DNA of 64,000 bases from Sipunculus nudus. Taxonomy: Eukaryota; Annelida; Sipuncula; Golfingiida; Sipunculidae. The notes under the pieces were generated by a model that was not told where the DNA came from, did not search any database, and saw nothing but the letters and a program-made list of their open reading frames with translations. Every line of letters begins with the position of its first letter. The stretch's first letter is position 1. The position numbers were made by a program, and so were the translations under genes. This document shows, in pieces, positions 1 to 11,900 of the stretch. The stretch is taken from contig CM049311.1 of assembly GCA_026874595.1 (NCBI GenBank), positions 62,271,453 to 62,335,452 of the forward strand, in the 5' to 3' direction.

Positions 1-1044
1 CCACCCATATCTATGCACATGTCAAGTTTGGTAAAGAGCCTTTGAATGTTTTTTGAGTTATCGGGAAGACGAGATTTATCTGCAGCGGGTGCGGCGGCGG
101 GAACGTGCTTAAACCATAGTTTCCCGATTTTGTCAATAATAAGTCTACTACTTAAATTTGCTACTACTTAAATTTGTTTCCGTTTAATTTATCGACCTTC
201 TATGACATTAAGATATTTTATCGTAGCCATGTACCCCTTGCAAGTAAAATGGATACCATCCAAGCGAGTAGAAGTGCGGACCGGTCCATTAATTTATTGA
301 TAATTGAAAAAAAATTATTATCTAAAATTATAAATAAAAGTAAATATTACAAGATAAAAAAAATCATACAAGCTGACTTAAAAAATACAATGTTATAATT
401 ATATAGATGAACCATCTGATCTAGCCCTGACAACCCGACTCAGTAGGCAATCAGATAACTGGGTGGCAAGCCTAGTGATCTGGGCGTAATGCCAGAGGGT
501 CGATATGACGCTACATCTGATCCACCAACCCCCTTTACATGCAGACCCTGAAATTCTTTGCCAAAAGTAGCTTGAAATCTTGCTCGAAACAAAATTCTGT
601 AAATGTTTCAAGTACATTTATTGTGGTTAAGGGGTCTTTTACAAATAAACTACCTACAAACATAAACATATTGATACAAACAAAGATTACAGTTCGAAAC
701 TTATCACATGAAAGAAAGTCAGCAATAGCAAAAACCATTAAATTTCAGAAAGAGTGTCCGGACTGGTTCGGTCCAGGGGTAGGCGGTCCGTTATTTTATA
801 ATACCGGTCTGGTCCAGCCCAGGATTGTGGAATCGACCGGTCCAAGGGCGCCCTAGCTAGCTATACTTACTTTTTATTGTACTGTAGTTGTCTTATTCAT
901 AGAGTATGGACGCTATTCAGAAATGCTGCTCTGTCGGATCCGGAAGGGTTTATGCATATGGACAGAGTTTAACGTGATACAGTTCATTATGACAGACAGC
1001 ATGGTACTCTCATATTAACAATGACAATCAAAATTATTACTAAA
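1..1044. other. Intergenic DNA without a recognisable gene
   Basis: AT-rich sequence with no exon-like frame that I can support. It holds one dispersed repeat (K1, listed separately). Stretches near 270-290 and 755-850 are rich in GGTCC/GGACC (for example ACCGGTC), which may be the remains of an inverted-repeat element, but I cannot define ends. The open frame at 539-856 runs through this material and has no recognisable domain. Confidence 0.5.
419..487 (-). repeat. Dispersed repeat K, copy 1
   Basis: About 65 bp here matches the reverse complement of 24071-24134. The shared core reads, on the minus strand, GATTGCCTACTGAGTCGGGT. Two copies about 24 kb apart in opposite orientation indicate a dispersed repeat of unknown class. 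It does not carry clear tRNA A and B boxes. Confidence 0.5.
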
Positions 1045-2225
1045 CTAGAATACGGGTAGTCGACAAGCGACTACGTGTATCCGCCTCAATCAGAATGGAA
1101 CGGGTGAAGTGAGGCATGGATTGAGTGGCAAGGGGAAATAGAGTGTTGCATATTAGCATGGATGTCTGCAGCCAAATTGTGTATGTAGGTTGCCCCCCCT
1201 ATCACAAAATCCAGAAAGCCGTCCAAGTTGTATACATATGCAAAATTTAAGGCAGATAAGTCAAACCACTACATGTATATGAGTGATTTTAGCCCGTGGC
1301 AGACAAACAGATGGACGCTGAGCAAAAATGGTTGCAGGTGACGCCACCAGTTTTGCGTATGATAAAGAGCTATGTGAGAACTATACACATGCAAAACTTT
1401 GGCCCAATCGGTCAAACGGTTCCCAAGATATGAGCTTGGATGTCTGCTGCATAAACTAGAATGCAGGTGGCGCCACCTGTCATAAAATCAAGAGAGCTGT
1501 CGGGGATGTATAAACCTGCAAAATTTTAGGTAGATATGTCAAACCACTGCCGAGATATGAGTGATTTTAACCCAAGGCAGATGAACAGATGGACACTGTG
1601 CAAACATGGTTGCAGGTGGCGCCACCATTTTTTGTGTATGTTATAAAGCTCTCCAAGGGCTACATTTGTGCAAAAAAATTTTCCTGATCAGTCAAACGGT
1701 TCCCGAGATATAAGCTTGGATGTCTGCAGCGTAAACGTGAATGTAGGTGGCGATACCTGTCATAAAATCAGAAAAGCTTTCCAGGATGTTTACGCATGCC
1801 GAATTTCAGGTGAATTAGTCTAGTCACTGCAGAGATATGAGTGATTTTAACCCAAGGCAGACGAACAGATGGACACTGTGCAAACACGGTTGCAGGTGGC
1901 GCCACCATTTTTTGTGTATGTTATAAAGCTCTCCAAGGGCTACATTTGTGCAAAAAAAATTTTCCTGATCGGTCAAACGGTTCCCGAGATATGTGGGTTT
2001 ATGTGTGGAAACAGACGCACAAACGAACGCAGAGCGCAGAGGAAAGGTCAGAGGTCAAAACAAAATCGGGGCGCAGCAGTTCACATGTGACCCAAACATA
2101 ATCCCGGGTTTCGTAAAATTCCGCCCAGCGGTTACGGAGGAGTTCTCCGGACACCTACGCGGCGGCGGCGGCGGCGGCGTGCAGCTGAAAACATAGTATC
2201 CGCAAAACTGTTTTGGCGGACACAA
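1045..2225 (-). mobile_element. Family H element H1 (Helentron/HINE-like, non-autonomous)
   Basis: Minus-strand copy. The 3' end is at the left: CTAG terminus (1045-1048 in complement), preceded by the hairpin GTAGTCG/CGACTAC around 1057-1075 and by GGCGGATACA, the inverted counterpart of the 5' end. The 5' end at the right reads TTGTGTCCGCC in complement, next to a GC-rich (CGG)n stretch near 2159-2179. The core is tandem modules with GGTGGCGCCACC (1466-1477, 1615-1626 and others). Flanks are A on the 5' side and T on the 3' side. There is no Rep/helicase coding sequence. Confidence 0.75.
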
Positions 2226-3356
2226 TGATACTAAAATAAATATGTTATTGCTAGGTGTATTTCCCCTCATTAAATATAATTTTCCCTGTGGGAACCGAAA
2301 CCAATTTCAAGAAGTGAGTTTGAATATGCAAACAATTGAAAATAGCTTTTTAATACCCGTCTGACAACCCACCCTTTGAAAAGAGAAGAAGTGATATTGC
2401 AGGACCTCTTGAGCATATTAGATAATGAGGCAAGTAAAACGGTCCTATGGTTACTTCTGGCATAAAGGAACAATTAAGTATGAATTGATATTTTCCAAAA
2501 CAATGGCCAACGTCTGAATCTCTCAGAAGGCGTATCACCGTGAAGCTGTAAATGTAATATGATACTGCCAAGGTCTGATTATCCAGTACCTGGCGCCCGG
2601 TGAAGGACCAACCTCAGTTTTAGTACTGATATAATGTCACGGTCGTGTATTGACTGGCCCAATGATAATTCACTACGTGAAACAAGTGGGAATTTTTAAT
2701 ATGACATACTGTATTTCGCTACCGTGAATCCAAGATGACTCTTAATAATTATAACATAGCAGGATACAGGCTTCGGTAATTATGTTGAACACATGTAAAT
2801 AATTAATTAAAATAGTCTGCAGGCACTCTGCAGGTGTAGTCTCCCATTCGTTAACACGGATGTGACCATTGGATATACCATTAATGCTTCCACAAAATTA
2901 TAATAAAGCGGAACATCAACTATAGCTATATAGGCCACACCAAACAAAAAAAACTGTTGTACGGAATTCGATGCGTTACACCTTTTATTCGCGGGCCAGC
3001 TTTATGATTTGCATGACATGACTAAGTCATCTAACCACTTCTAAGTCCATTGGTCTAACGGGATCAAAATGTGGCTGAATCAAGGATACCTTTAAAAGAT
3101 CACAAGAAACGAGACCTAGCTGTATACCGGTCTGCGTCGATATACATAAAATTTATAAGATTTATTTTCTCACTGTAACCTGAGGCACAATCGGCTCTAT
3201 TATTCGAGCTCGTTTCAAGTAATTCCTTGCTGATTTTCGATGGTGATGGTTGTTTAAATCCACGTTGCATTATCTTCGAATGACTGATTCAAACAGGGAA
3301 TATGCCTCTGATCAGGACAGGCCTGTTGCAACAAAACTTTAATTGATCCGACCTAA
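2226..3356. other. Intergenic DNA, nothing recognised
   Basis: AT-rich, mostly single-copy-looking sequence. I see no exon with convincing splice sites, no RNA gene and no repeat shared with the rest of the window. Confidence 0.45.
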
Positions 3357-3491
3357 AAATCCCCCCCCCCCCCCCCGGTAGAGCTGTGTCGCCCCCCTCC
3401 CCCCCCCCCCACACCCCTCCCCCGGGCTGTAACATCTGTCATTTTAGGCTGAAAAAATATTAAGTTTTGTGTAAAAATATACATATAAGTT

Positions 3492-3528
<37 letters not shown>
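3357..3528. repeat. Poly(C) tracts followed by a (TA)n microsatellite
   Basis: Two long C runs (about 3361-3376 and within 3391-3424) are followed by an uninterrupted TA tract at about 3493-3528. The sequence just after (near 3590-3640, agcgccccctgttctcg) looks like part of a dispersed repeat. Homopolymer length here may be unreliable in an assembly. Confidence 0.8.
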
Positions 3529-3920
3529 CCTTAAATGATATTTACAATTTAGAAATTATTTATTTTTCATACCCATCAACCGCTAACCCAGTATTAGCGC
3601 CCCCTGTTCTCGAATTTCTTGATCCGCCACTGTTACACTAGCCCGGCCTGAACCTGAGTCACAAATGGTGTCACCATGGAGATACAATAGCTCCATCGAG
3701 TCACCTGCATCTTATCACTTAATATCGTCTTGCCTAGGGCCCACGGAAATCACGAACCAGCCCAGCGACCAACCCATCTGGAGCCAGTGTTTTTACAGCC
3801 TTCCGGCACACCCTTGTATGCATAAGTAGGTGGGTACGCTCGTCACGCAGCGGTTATGGTTAGGCAAACCTTTTCCAGGTCCCATTATATTATCATGTAA
3901 CACTTTGACCCCTAGATAAT

Positions 3921-5250
3921 TGTATCCCCAGACAAAGTCGGGATACTCTGGTTTCACGACGGTCCCGCCGCCGCAGAAAAACCTTATGAACGGGAGAACT
4001 AAAAAAATATTTCACTGATCTTTTTCAAACATTACATTTGTATAGATATAGGTAAGCGGACGAAGCCTATTTAAAATGGGGTCATGACCTATGCTAGGAG
4101 AGTGACCTTGGCCTTGAATAGGTCCATTTTTGCTGAAAATAACACAAATACTTAAATATCTCAAGTAAGCTTGCATGGACTGGTCCAAAAATCAAGGTGA
4201 CCGAAGATCTTTGATAGCCTTGTGATATACCGGAAACTGGTGGCGCCACCTATTATCCTTTTCTTGTTTTTACGCCTTTTAATACCCCCATAATTGCCAC
4301 TTGACAGCACTGTAAGCATTTTAAGTCAAAAACTAATGGGCAGATTTCTTTCATATTATGTACATGTAGAGAGATGGGTTATGGGATGAGGTCTATTTAC
4401 ATTTGGGTCATGACCTTTACCATGAGATCCTTGACCTTTAATGTGTCCATATTTGGTGAAAATCACACACCTCTTGTGATATCTCCAGTGTTGATAGCCA
4501 TATGGATTTCAAACGTGACTTATGTATGGCCCATCACTAAAGTAAGAACCCTATAGGTTCTATGGTCACGAGTTCAAAGGTCAAGGTCACTGGACTCGCA
4601 TCTTAAAAGATACTGTGGATGCATTTTATGCCAAACTTTCATCCCAGGTCTTCCATCTTGAATATACAGCTCACTTGCCAATAGTGGATGATCCATATCA
4701 ATTTTGGGGTCACAAGGTCAAAGGTCAAGACCACAGGAGCTATCTGTCAAAAAAATTAGTTTCTGGATGATAATTCCTGCTTCTATTGATGTATTGATTT
4801 CAAACTTGACTGATATTTGTCCTATTGAAAAAGCAAGACTCCAATTGATTTTGGGGTCATGAGGTCAAAGGTCAAGGTCACAGGACACATCTTTAAAAAG
4901 ATTGTAGATGCATTTTCAGCCAAACATTTCATCTCAAACCTTTCATCTTGCACCTATAGTTCACCTACCAAGAGAGGAAGAACCCTATCAATTTTGAGGT
5001 CACAAGGTCAAAGGTGAAGGTCACAGGAGCCATCTGTCCAAAAATTAGTTTCTGGATGATAATTCCGGCTTTTATTGATGTAGCCTTGTGATGTGCCAAA
5101 AGGTCAAGGTCACTGGACCAACATCATCAAAAAGAATGTGGATTGATAGATGGAAGAAACAATAATTGCTTGCCAAGTGTCAGTATATGCTGCTAAAAAT
5201 GGGCGCCTATTCTTAAAAGGGGGGCGTGAGCGTACTTTGTCTGGGGATAC
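3921..5250. mobile_element. Family J element with 17-bp inverted ends and GGTCA-rich core
   Basis: The left end reads GTATCCCCAGACAAAGT and the right end carries its exact reverse complement (5234-5250). The left end also folds on itself (GTATCCC with GGGATAC). Inside are repeated modules of about 230 bp with AGGTCA runs (for example 4862-4880), in the style 'ggtcaaaggtcaaggtcacagg'. One GGTGGCGCCACC palindrome lies at 4239-4250. No coding capacity is seen. The 5' start resembles that of family H (TTGTATCC), so J may be a relative with another core; a plain inverted-repeat element is the alternative. Confidence 0.6.
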
Positions 5251-6237
5251 TCTGCTTAATACAGATTTTATAAAAAATGAGACCATTTCCTGGCAAAAAA
5301 AAAACAACTTATTCTATTAATTTTTACACACAAACACCGAGGTTGTGTGAATTGTTCAGGAGCTATCAGCACCAGCATGAACACTGTCAACTCTGCACTG
5401 ACGGCAGCCACTGCAGGGAAAACCCCTTGTGACATGGAATTTCAAATCTCAGTAAAGCACAGTATTTTTGCCACTGTCAATCCTAAATTTTCAGGAGAAA
5501 ATAAAAACAACATACATTAATAGATCTGAGCTCCTAATAAAAACGGACGTTGAATAGGTTTACTTAACCTTCAACACTCCAGTCGTCCTAGATCACAGAA
5601 ACCAGTAACAATTTTTTTTAATTGCCGTATAGTTTTATATAAATCATCCAGAAAGTGGCTTACTGTTACTGGTTTCTTAAAATACAGTACCTTTAAAAAA
5701 ATCAAAATATTAAAATGCCATATGAAAATGAATGAGAAGTTCAGAAATATGCATACCATCAGAAAAAACACTGTACCAGGTTTAAAATAATGTATACCTT
5801 ATGGGTTCTGTTATGAATTTAAAACAATTTTTGGATTGATTTTAGATATAGGGTTTTTGCCAATTGTGCTACGTTATATGGTAGGCCCCTGATAATTTTT
5901 AGGATATTATTATTATATGAAATATTTCTATTTATATTTCTAATATAATAGAAATATAATTAATGAAAATAAGACGGATTTTAATTTTATTTTATATTAA
6001 TTAAAGAGTGCAGTGGTTACACTTGGATATATGTACATACAATCTTTATCTTTTGCATATAAAGCTACAGGCAAATTCATTAAGCCATACATTCCTAGAA
6101 TAACCAATGGTTGTGGTAACACTGACCGCAAATTCACATGCACTGAACATCTCGTTTTGAATATCATGCAGACCTACAATACAAATATATGATATCTATG
6201 AAACATATCCTCATTTACCTCATTCTCACACACACAC

Positions 6238-6239
<2 letters not shown>
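5251..6239. other. AT-rich DNA, nothing recognised
   Basis: Low-complexity AT-rich sequence. No supported exon, RNA gene or shared repeat. Confidence 0.45.

Positions 6240-6291
<52 letters not shown>
6240..6291. repeat. (TA)n microsatellite
   Basis: About 25 uninterrupted TA units directly after a short (CA)n run. Confidence 0.95.
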
Positions 6292-6295
<4 letters not shown>

Positions 6296-6574
6296 TACGG
6301 ATTTGTGCAGTTCTGAAATTTCCGTAAAAAAGGCCCTGGAATCTGGTATATATGTTATTGAATGCTGTGAGTAAAACTAAACGTATTTTCTGTGATTCAA
6401 AATAATTGTGTTTACGCATTTGTTTTCTACATCTTCTCTCTGAAATCAGAAAATGCAAACAAATGTGTTTCTATTCTATTGACCGTCTCTTTACGCAAGT
6501 TGAATCAAATGACTATGAATTGAAATGAATTATTGAGTAAATAAGTTCTAACTATACTCTATGACAACCAGATT

Positions 6575-7150
6575 ATAGGTGGCGCAACTTATCTTGTGTA
6601 TGACAAAGCTATGTAAAATTAGTTGACATGCAAAATTCCAAGCCAATACTCAATCAACTCCCAAGATCTTTAACCCAAAACGCATGCAATGACGACGCCA
6701 CACGCAAACGATTGTAGTTGATGCCACCAGTCTTGTGTAGGAGATTTAGCCATCCATGATATATGGACATTCAACATTTCAGTATGACACGTTAGACCGC
6801 TTTGAAGACAGGAAAATGGATGTATTCTGCGAAAAAAAAGATTGCAGATAGTGTCAACGTCCTTTTAAAACAACAAAACTATCAAAGACTGATTACTTTT
6901 AGGCTGATACATCAAACTTCTCCCCCTAAAAAACATGCTGTTTTCATAGATAACAGACGCACGAAAGGTCACCTTGTGAAAACGATTGTAGATGTCGCCA
7001 CATGTCCTGTGTACGGACTACAGACATGTCGGATGTTAGGCTGATACAAAACTTCTTGAAAGATAAGTACACAGATGTATTCTTCGAAAACGTTATTGTA
7101 GGTGGCGCCACCTGTCGTTGGCTGATGTTATATTTCTTAAGGAGCCAGAT
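6575..7150 (-). mobile_element. Decayed family H fragment
   Basis: Contains diverged palindromes (GGTGGCGCAACT near 6580, GGTGGCGCCACC near 7101) and minus-orientation module phrases such as 'gacaaagctatgtaaaa...gacatgcaaaattccaagcc'. These match H1/H2 modules at low identity. No intact ends are seen, so this is an old copy. Confidence 0.5.
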
Positions 7151-7250
7151 GGGAGCCGTGTTTTACGCAAATACAGAGCCGTTTTACAGGATTACATAAC
7201 CTGTGAGTGCCAATAAATGCGTAAGGATAATAATATTTCATAAATAAATG

Positions 7251-7263
7251 GGGGGGGGGGGGG
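7251..7263. repeat. Poly(G) tract
   Basis: Uninterrupted run of about 13-15 G; potential G-quadruplex or assembly length uncertainty. Confidence 0.85.
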
Positions 7264-7499
7264 GTATAGCGGAAATGCTTTCTTCAGTAATTATTATGCG
7301 TGTCCCTATATTGATTTTAGAAGCTGAGTAAATTTTACTTCACTCAGAATTTAGTTTATGGGTGATATATACTTAATGTCTGCGCAAATGTTTGCCTTGC
7401 TCATTGATCGATTCTTTATTTTATACGTATTCATTAAATTTTGAAAGCTGAGATCCTGTATATTTTTTAAAGGGTATGATTGTTAATTTTATTAATTGA

Positions 7500-8666
7500 T
7501 TATGCATACTATGTTTTCACGCGGGTTTACGGAGACCTTTGACCAATCTTACCGAAACCCAGTATACTTATTTGCTCAGGTGTGAACTTGTGCGTAACAA
7601 AGACTGGTAGCGCCACCTGCAATCCTTTTCGTGCAGTAAGAATCTGGGTGTCTTATTGATAACACCCATATCTCTGGAGTGGTATGGGCTGAAATTCTGC
7701 ATGTTTATAGATCTTGGATCTCCCCATTTCTTATTCTAGACTGGTGGCGCCACCTACAATCATTTTTGCGTGGCGTCCATCCATGCGTTTGTCATTTATT
7801 GGTCTTAGTGATAGAACCAATGTGTTGTGCATTTCAATAGAACTTGCTTACCTCCATCTCATACTCAAAACTTGTGGTTTTGCGTGGCGTCCATCTTGCC
7901 GATGACGAAAAAACTTGTTAACTTGCATAACTGGGAAACTGGTTAAAATGGTCCAAATGACCGAAATCGCAAGTAAAAGGGCTTTGCGTCCTCGAAGTAA
8001 AGTCGTTCACAAGGATCGAGTTCGGCTCTCGAATGGCATGGCTGGGTCTCCGCTGCTGGGATCGGTAGAGGGAATGCGGGTTGCTTCGGGCTTTGTGGCT
8101 GTGGATGCTGTAGCTTTCTAACAAGGACTTCAACCCTGGAGAGAAGAGGGCGCCCCCTATGGCTCCATGCTTGGCTTGGCGTGGCACTGCGACTGTTGGC
8201 TCAGAGAACGTGCTTAAGGAGCGCACAGGGCCGAGGTCTTGACCGCAGCAACCTGTAGCTGCTCGATGAACGTATACTTCTTTTGGCTTGGCGTGGCGTC
8301 CATCCGTGCGTTTGCTTTAGGTGAAAATATGTCATATGTCAGGAGTGGTTCAACGTTTTGGCATGTCCACAAATTTGGAGTCATGTCATACCAGGAACAT
8401 TCGATGTATTACTTTACCCTAGCCGGCGACCCAACTGTTTTCTTAGTCTGTTGTGTTGCCGGTCCACCAAAGGATACTTGGGATTATTGCACGAAACGAT
8501 ATCTTACTCTTAGAAAGGAAATTGAATAAAAATATTTCCTATGGACTCTTCATTGCACCAGTCACTAAAATAAGCATTTAAGGAGTCCATTCTTATGGCC
8601 CATGGGCTAATTTTACCCGCGCCTCTGGTGGATATAGGAAGGCACTCGTCGACTCCCTTTTTCTAG
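7500..8666 (+). mobile_element. Family H element H8 (divergent)
   Basis: The 3' end is intact: CTCGTCGACTCCC then TTCTAG at 8661-8666, followed by TTTT, the same terminus as the other H copies. Palindromes GGTGGCGCCACC occur near 7742-7753 and a relic near 7608-7620. The 5' end is weak (ACTATGTTTTCA near 7508). The middle (7950-8260) is not shared with the other copies and may be captured or inserted DNA. Confidence 0.55.
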
Positions 8667-8811
8667 TTTTAATGCATAGTAAAACAATTTTAGACATGTT
8701 CCTCAATTGAATGATATCATTATATCAATATTTTAATTCACAATACCTTCAGTCTAAAAGTGGCAGTTAATTGAACTTCATTTATGCATTAAATATAGAT
8801 TGAAATTGACG

Positions 8812-8822
8812 TATATATAAAA
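8812..8822 (+). promoter_or_regulatory. TATA-like run upstream of TAF13
   Basis: TATATATAAAA about 135-143 bp before the TAF13 start codon. The position would suit a transcription start near 8840-8850 and a short 5' UTR. In an AT-rich genome this may be chance. Confidence 0.3.
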
Positions 8823-8874
8823 AATCTGAATTCGAAGCACCATCCACAAAGCACACATGAGGTGTTTTATTTCA

Positions 8875-8888
8875 CCGGTAGATGGCAG
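8875..8888 (+). promoter_or_regulatory. CTCF-like motif
   Basis: CCGGTAGATGGCAG fits the CTCF core CCASYAGRKGGCRS at 13 of 14 positions. It lies 67 bp upstream of the TAF13 ATG. The GATGGC part is also compatible with YY1. Confidence 0.4.
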
Positions 8889-8915
8889 CCTTTGCTAGTG
8901 CGCCAACTATACGGA

Positions 8916-8929
8916 GCGCCATCTTGTGG
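8916..8929 (-). promoter_or_regulatory. CTCF/YY1-like motif, convergent with the previous one
   Basis: The minus strand reads CCACAAGATGGCGC, which matches the CTCF core at 13 of 14 positions and contains AAGATGGCG, the YY1 consensus. YY1 sites just downstream of a start site are typical of housekeeping promoters, which would suit TAF13. Confidence 0.45.
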
Positions 8930-8954
8930 ACTTTAGCAACAACGCACCTTGATC

Positions 8955-8984
8955 ATGACAGAAGCGGATACATCAAAAGAACAG
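8955..8984 (+). CDS. TAF13: TAF13 coding exon 1
   Basis: Ten codons, MTEADTSKEQ, ending CAG before GTTTGG. Phase 0. This is the least certain exon because the N-terminus is poorly conserved in the family. It gives exactly the expected total length and follows promoter-like motifs. A different first exon is possible. Confidence 0.75.
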
Positions 8985-11900
8985 GTTTGGAATGGTTTAG
9001 TCAGTGTTTCCAGTAAAAACTGACACACAATTATAAGATGGTCTTCATTTAATTGTCATTTATTCAACTGACAGTTTTGGTTATTTATAACTAAGATTAT
9101 GATATTTTTAGCTTGGGTAATTTCAGCGGGCGATAATTCAAGAAAGTTATCAGGTAATCAGACCTGGTGCGACTGGGTATCGTCCACTGGTGCGACTGGG
9201 TATCGTGGTTGCACTAGTTCAATGACGCTAACTGGTCACGTGGGGGGGGGGGGGGGTCGCAGGAAGAGGCCTTGTTCTTGCGACCCCCCCCCCCCCCCCC
9301 CCCCCCCATCATAGGAAGGACGGCCATTTTTAAGTGTCCTATATATTTGTAATTTGACCTATTATTCCTATATTTTTACTAAGTTGCACCATATGATATT
9401 CTACAAATGTCACTAAGGAGCAAATGCTAGTACTTTGTGCACCCCAGTGTTTTCCAGTCCCACTCCCATCCCCCCCCCCCCCCCCCCAGTAGGGTGGACT
9501 AATCCACAGAGCTGGCCAGGCAGCAAGCTGGGCTACACCCAGCCCTTAATCCACAGGGAGTGGTCAGGACAGAGCTTGTGCTTCTCATATGTACACGTAT
9601 AAATTGTTGGCCCAGGCCCTCAAAAAGAAAGACTTCATATAGAAATGACAGCTGCACAGGCCCTCTTGGAGTCTTGGGACAAAACACTGGAGAAGGGCAC
9701 TCAGGAACTTAAAAAAGTGCAAGTTTTGCTTAAGAATTTGAGCAAAACAGATTTTAGCTGTACAGCAAGCCCTAGGCCTTAAAAGCCTAAGCATTGAAAC
9801 TAATGGAAAATATGTCATATATCCAGATTCTTACATTTGATATACCATTTTATATTTTAATTTTCATGATTTAAGTAACTATATAAGGGATACATTGAGA
9901 TTTCTACAAAGAAAATCACTCTTCAATGCCCAACAACAAACTTAATACAAACATGACTATTATACATGGGCATTACACTAAATCATATTGCAATGTTGTT
10001 AATTTGTAAAGTAATAAATATTTAAGTAAATTGCTATTTTTAATTGATATATGACATCCCTTGCCACCTTCCTTTATTTTTGGAAGGAGTTATTATATTT
10101 GTTTCAAAAGTGAATGGGAGCCCTGCTAATATGAGATGGTCCAGTCAGTTAAGACCCATCATGGAAATGTAGGATTTATCTAGCAGAGGGGAACACATGC
10201 AGTTTCTGACAATGCACCCAGTTTAAGTACATGTATCTTATGAGTGTGGTGAACTGGAGTGATTGTTTCAGCAATTGGTGTGCTGTGCACATGTTACATC
10301 ACCAGTGCTGTGAGTGTCCTTGTAACTGGACCACTAGCTACATGGGTAGTTACCAGGGTTAGTTACACACTGGATTGTTTCAGCGGGCCAGTTGCATGTG
10401 TCACATTCAGCTGGGTGGGTCAGGAAATTAACAGTATGATGTAACAGGTGCGCTGCACACCGCTGGTTGAAACAATCACCCAGCCCGACTCACCATCGTC
10501 TAACAGTACATGCGTTCCTGTCCGTGGTAAAAATGAAGGCATAGACCTGAGGCTCTGTGTTTACAACAGAGCCACAACTAGGTCTAATCTGTACCCATCT
10601 ATATATGTTATTATATAAAGATGAGAACAAATATTATTAATGATTATATAAAAGGGAAATACACCGGCTTTACAACTGAGATGCTGATCACACCATGGGC
10701 CTGCACTGGTGTCAATCAGACAGTGTTGAGCAAACAAGCCCATCTAATCCAAGACTGAAGGATTCATTGGCTCCAAAGTTATAACAACCGATCTCATCAC
10801 CTTCAAAGAAAAAGCAAACCCTCACTTGAACAGAGAAAATATTAAACAGGTGAAATAACTTCAGCCATGTACATAGTGTATCAAATACAAAGCACCTTAA
10901 TGGCAAAGGGGCCGTGAAACAAAGAGGTTTGCATAGTTAGGCATTTAACGTGCCAAATATATTAAGATTTCATAAAAATTAGAAATCTGTCTAATAAGCA
11001 TTATATTCTCTGACTATGTGATTTGTTTGTATCATTGTAATCATAAATTTGTGAATGACCTTGACCACAGGCCCTTGAATTCATCATTAAAACATGTCTC
11101 AATGTCCCCTGTATAGCCTAATACTACCCATAGTAATATTAAGACAAAAGGTAAGAAACAACTGTTGGAGGACCCACGGCAACCTGCAGATTTAATTATC
11201 TATTTTAAACCTACAGACGCTGTGGCCATGGTTTATCTCTTAAACGCAAATAAAATTGACCAAACTGGCTCTGTCTCACCCAGAACTAACTCGTGTAACA
11301 GTCCCTAGCCTCTATAATTAGCTGTTCAGTCAAGCACAGCGGAGTATTGTGTACCTGTCTTCCCAGCTGTTACCATCAGCAAGGCCCAAGCAGATAGTGG
11401 TGCTCTCAATAAGCTCATTAATATTCATGATAAACAATCCCACCATGTTTCTTGACGGTAATGGCTGGGAAGACAGGTACACAATGCTACGCTGTGCTTG
11501 ATTGAACAGCTAAAGCCCAAAACACATTAACGTGCACATCACGTGTCAAGCATCATATCTGGAAAAAGCTGCTTCACTCTATTTATCGATGAAAGACTCA
11601 CGCTTGCGTAATGCGTGTCAGCTAACACTCCTGGAGCTTTTTTTGACACTTGACGCTTGCTTGCTGCATGAGAATCCTGAACAATGATGTCACTTTAAAG
11701 AGGCTTCCCCAAAGCCCACACAACACATGCATGCATGCACAATGAAGCATGTACCTTGGATGATATTATCAAATCGTGTGGCATGCACGTGGTAGCCGCG
11801 TTTAGTGTGTTTTGAATTGGTTGCGAGCTGCGCACATGACGCACATGTGATATGCGTGTTTGTCTGTTTTGGGCTTAAAGGGGCATAATCAGGAACAGTA

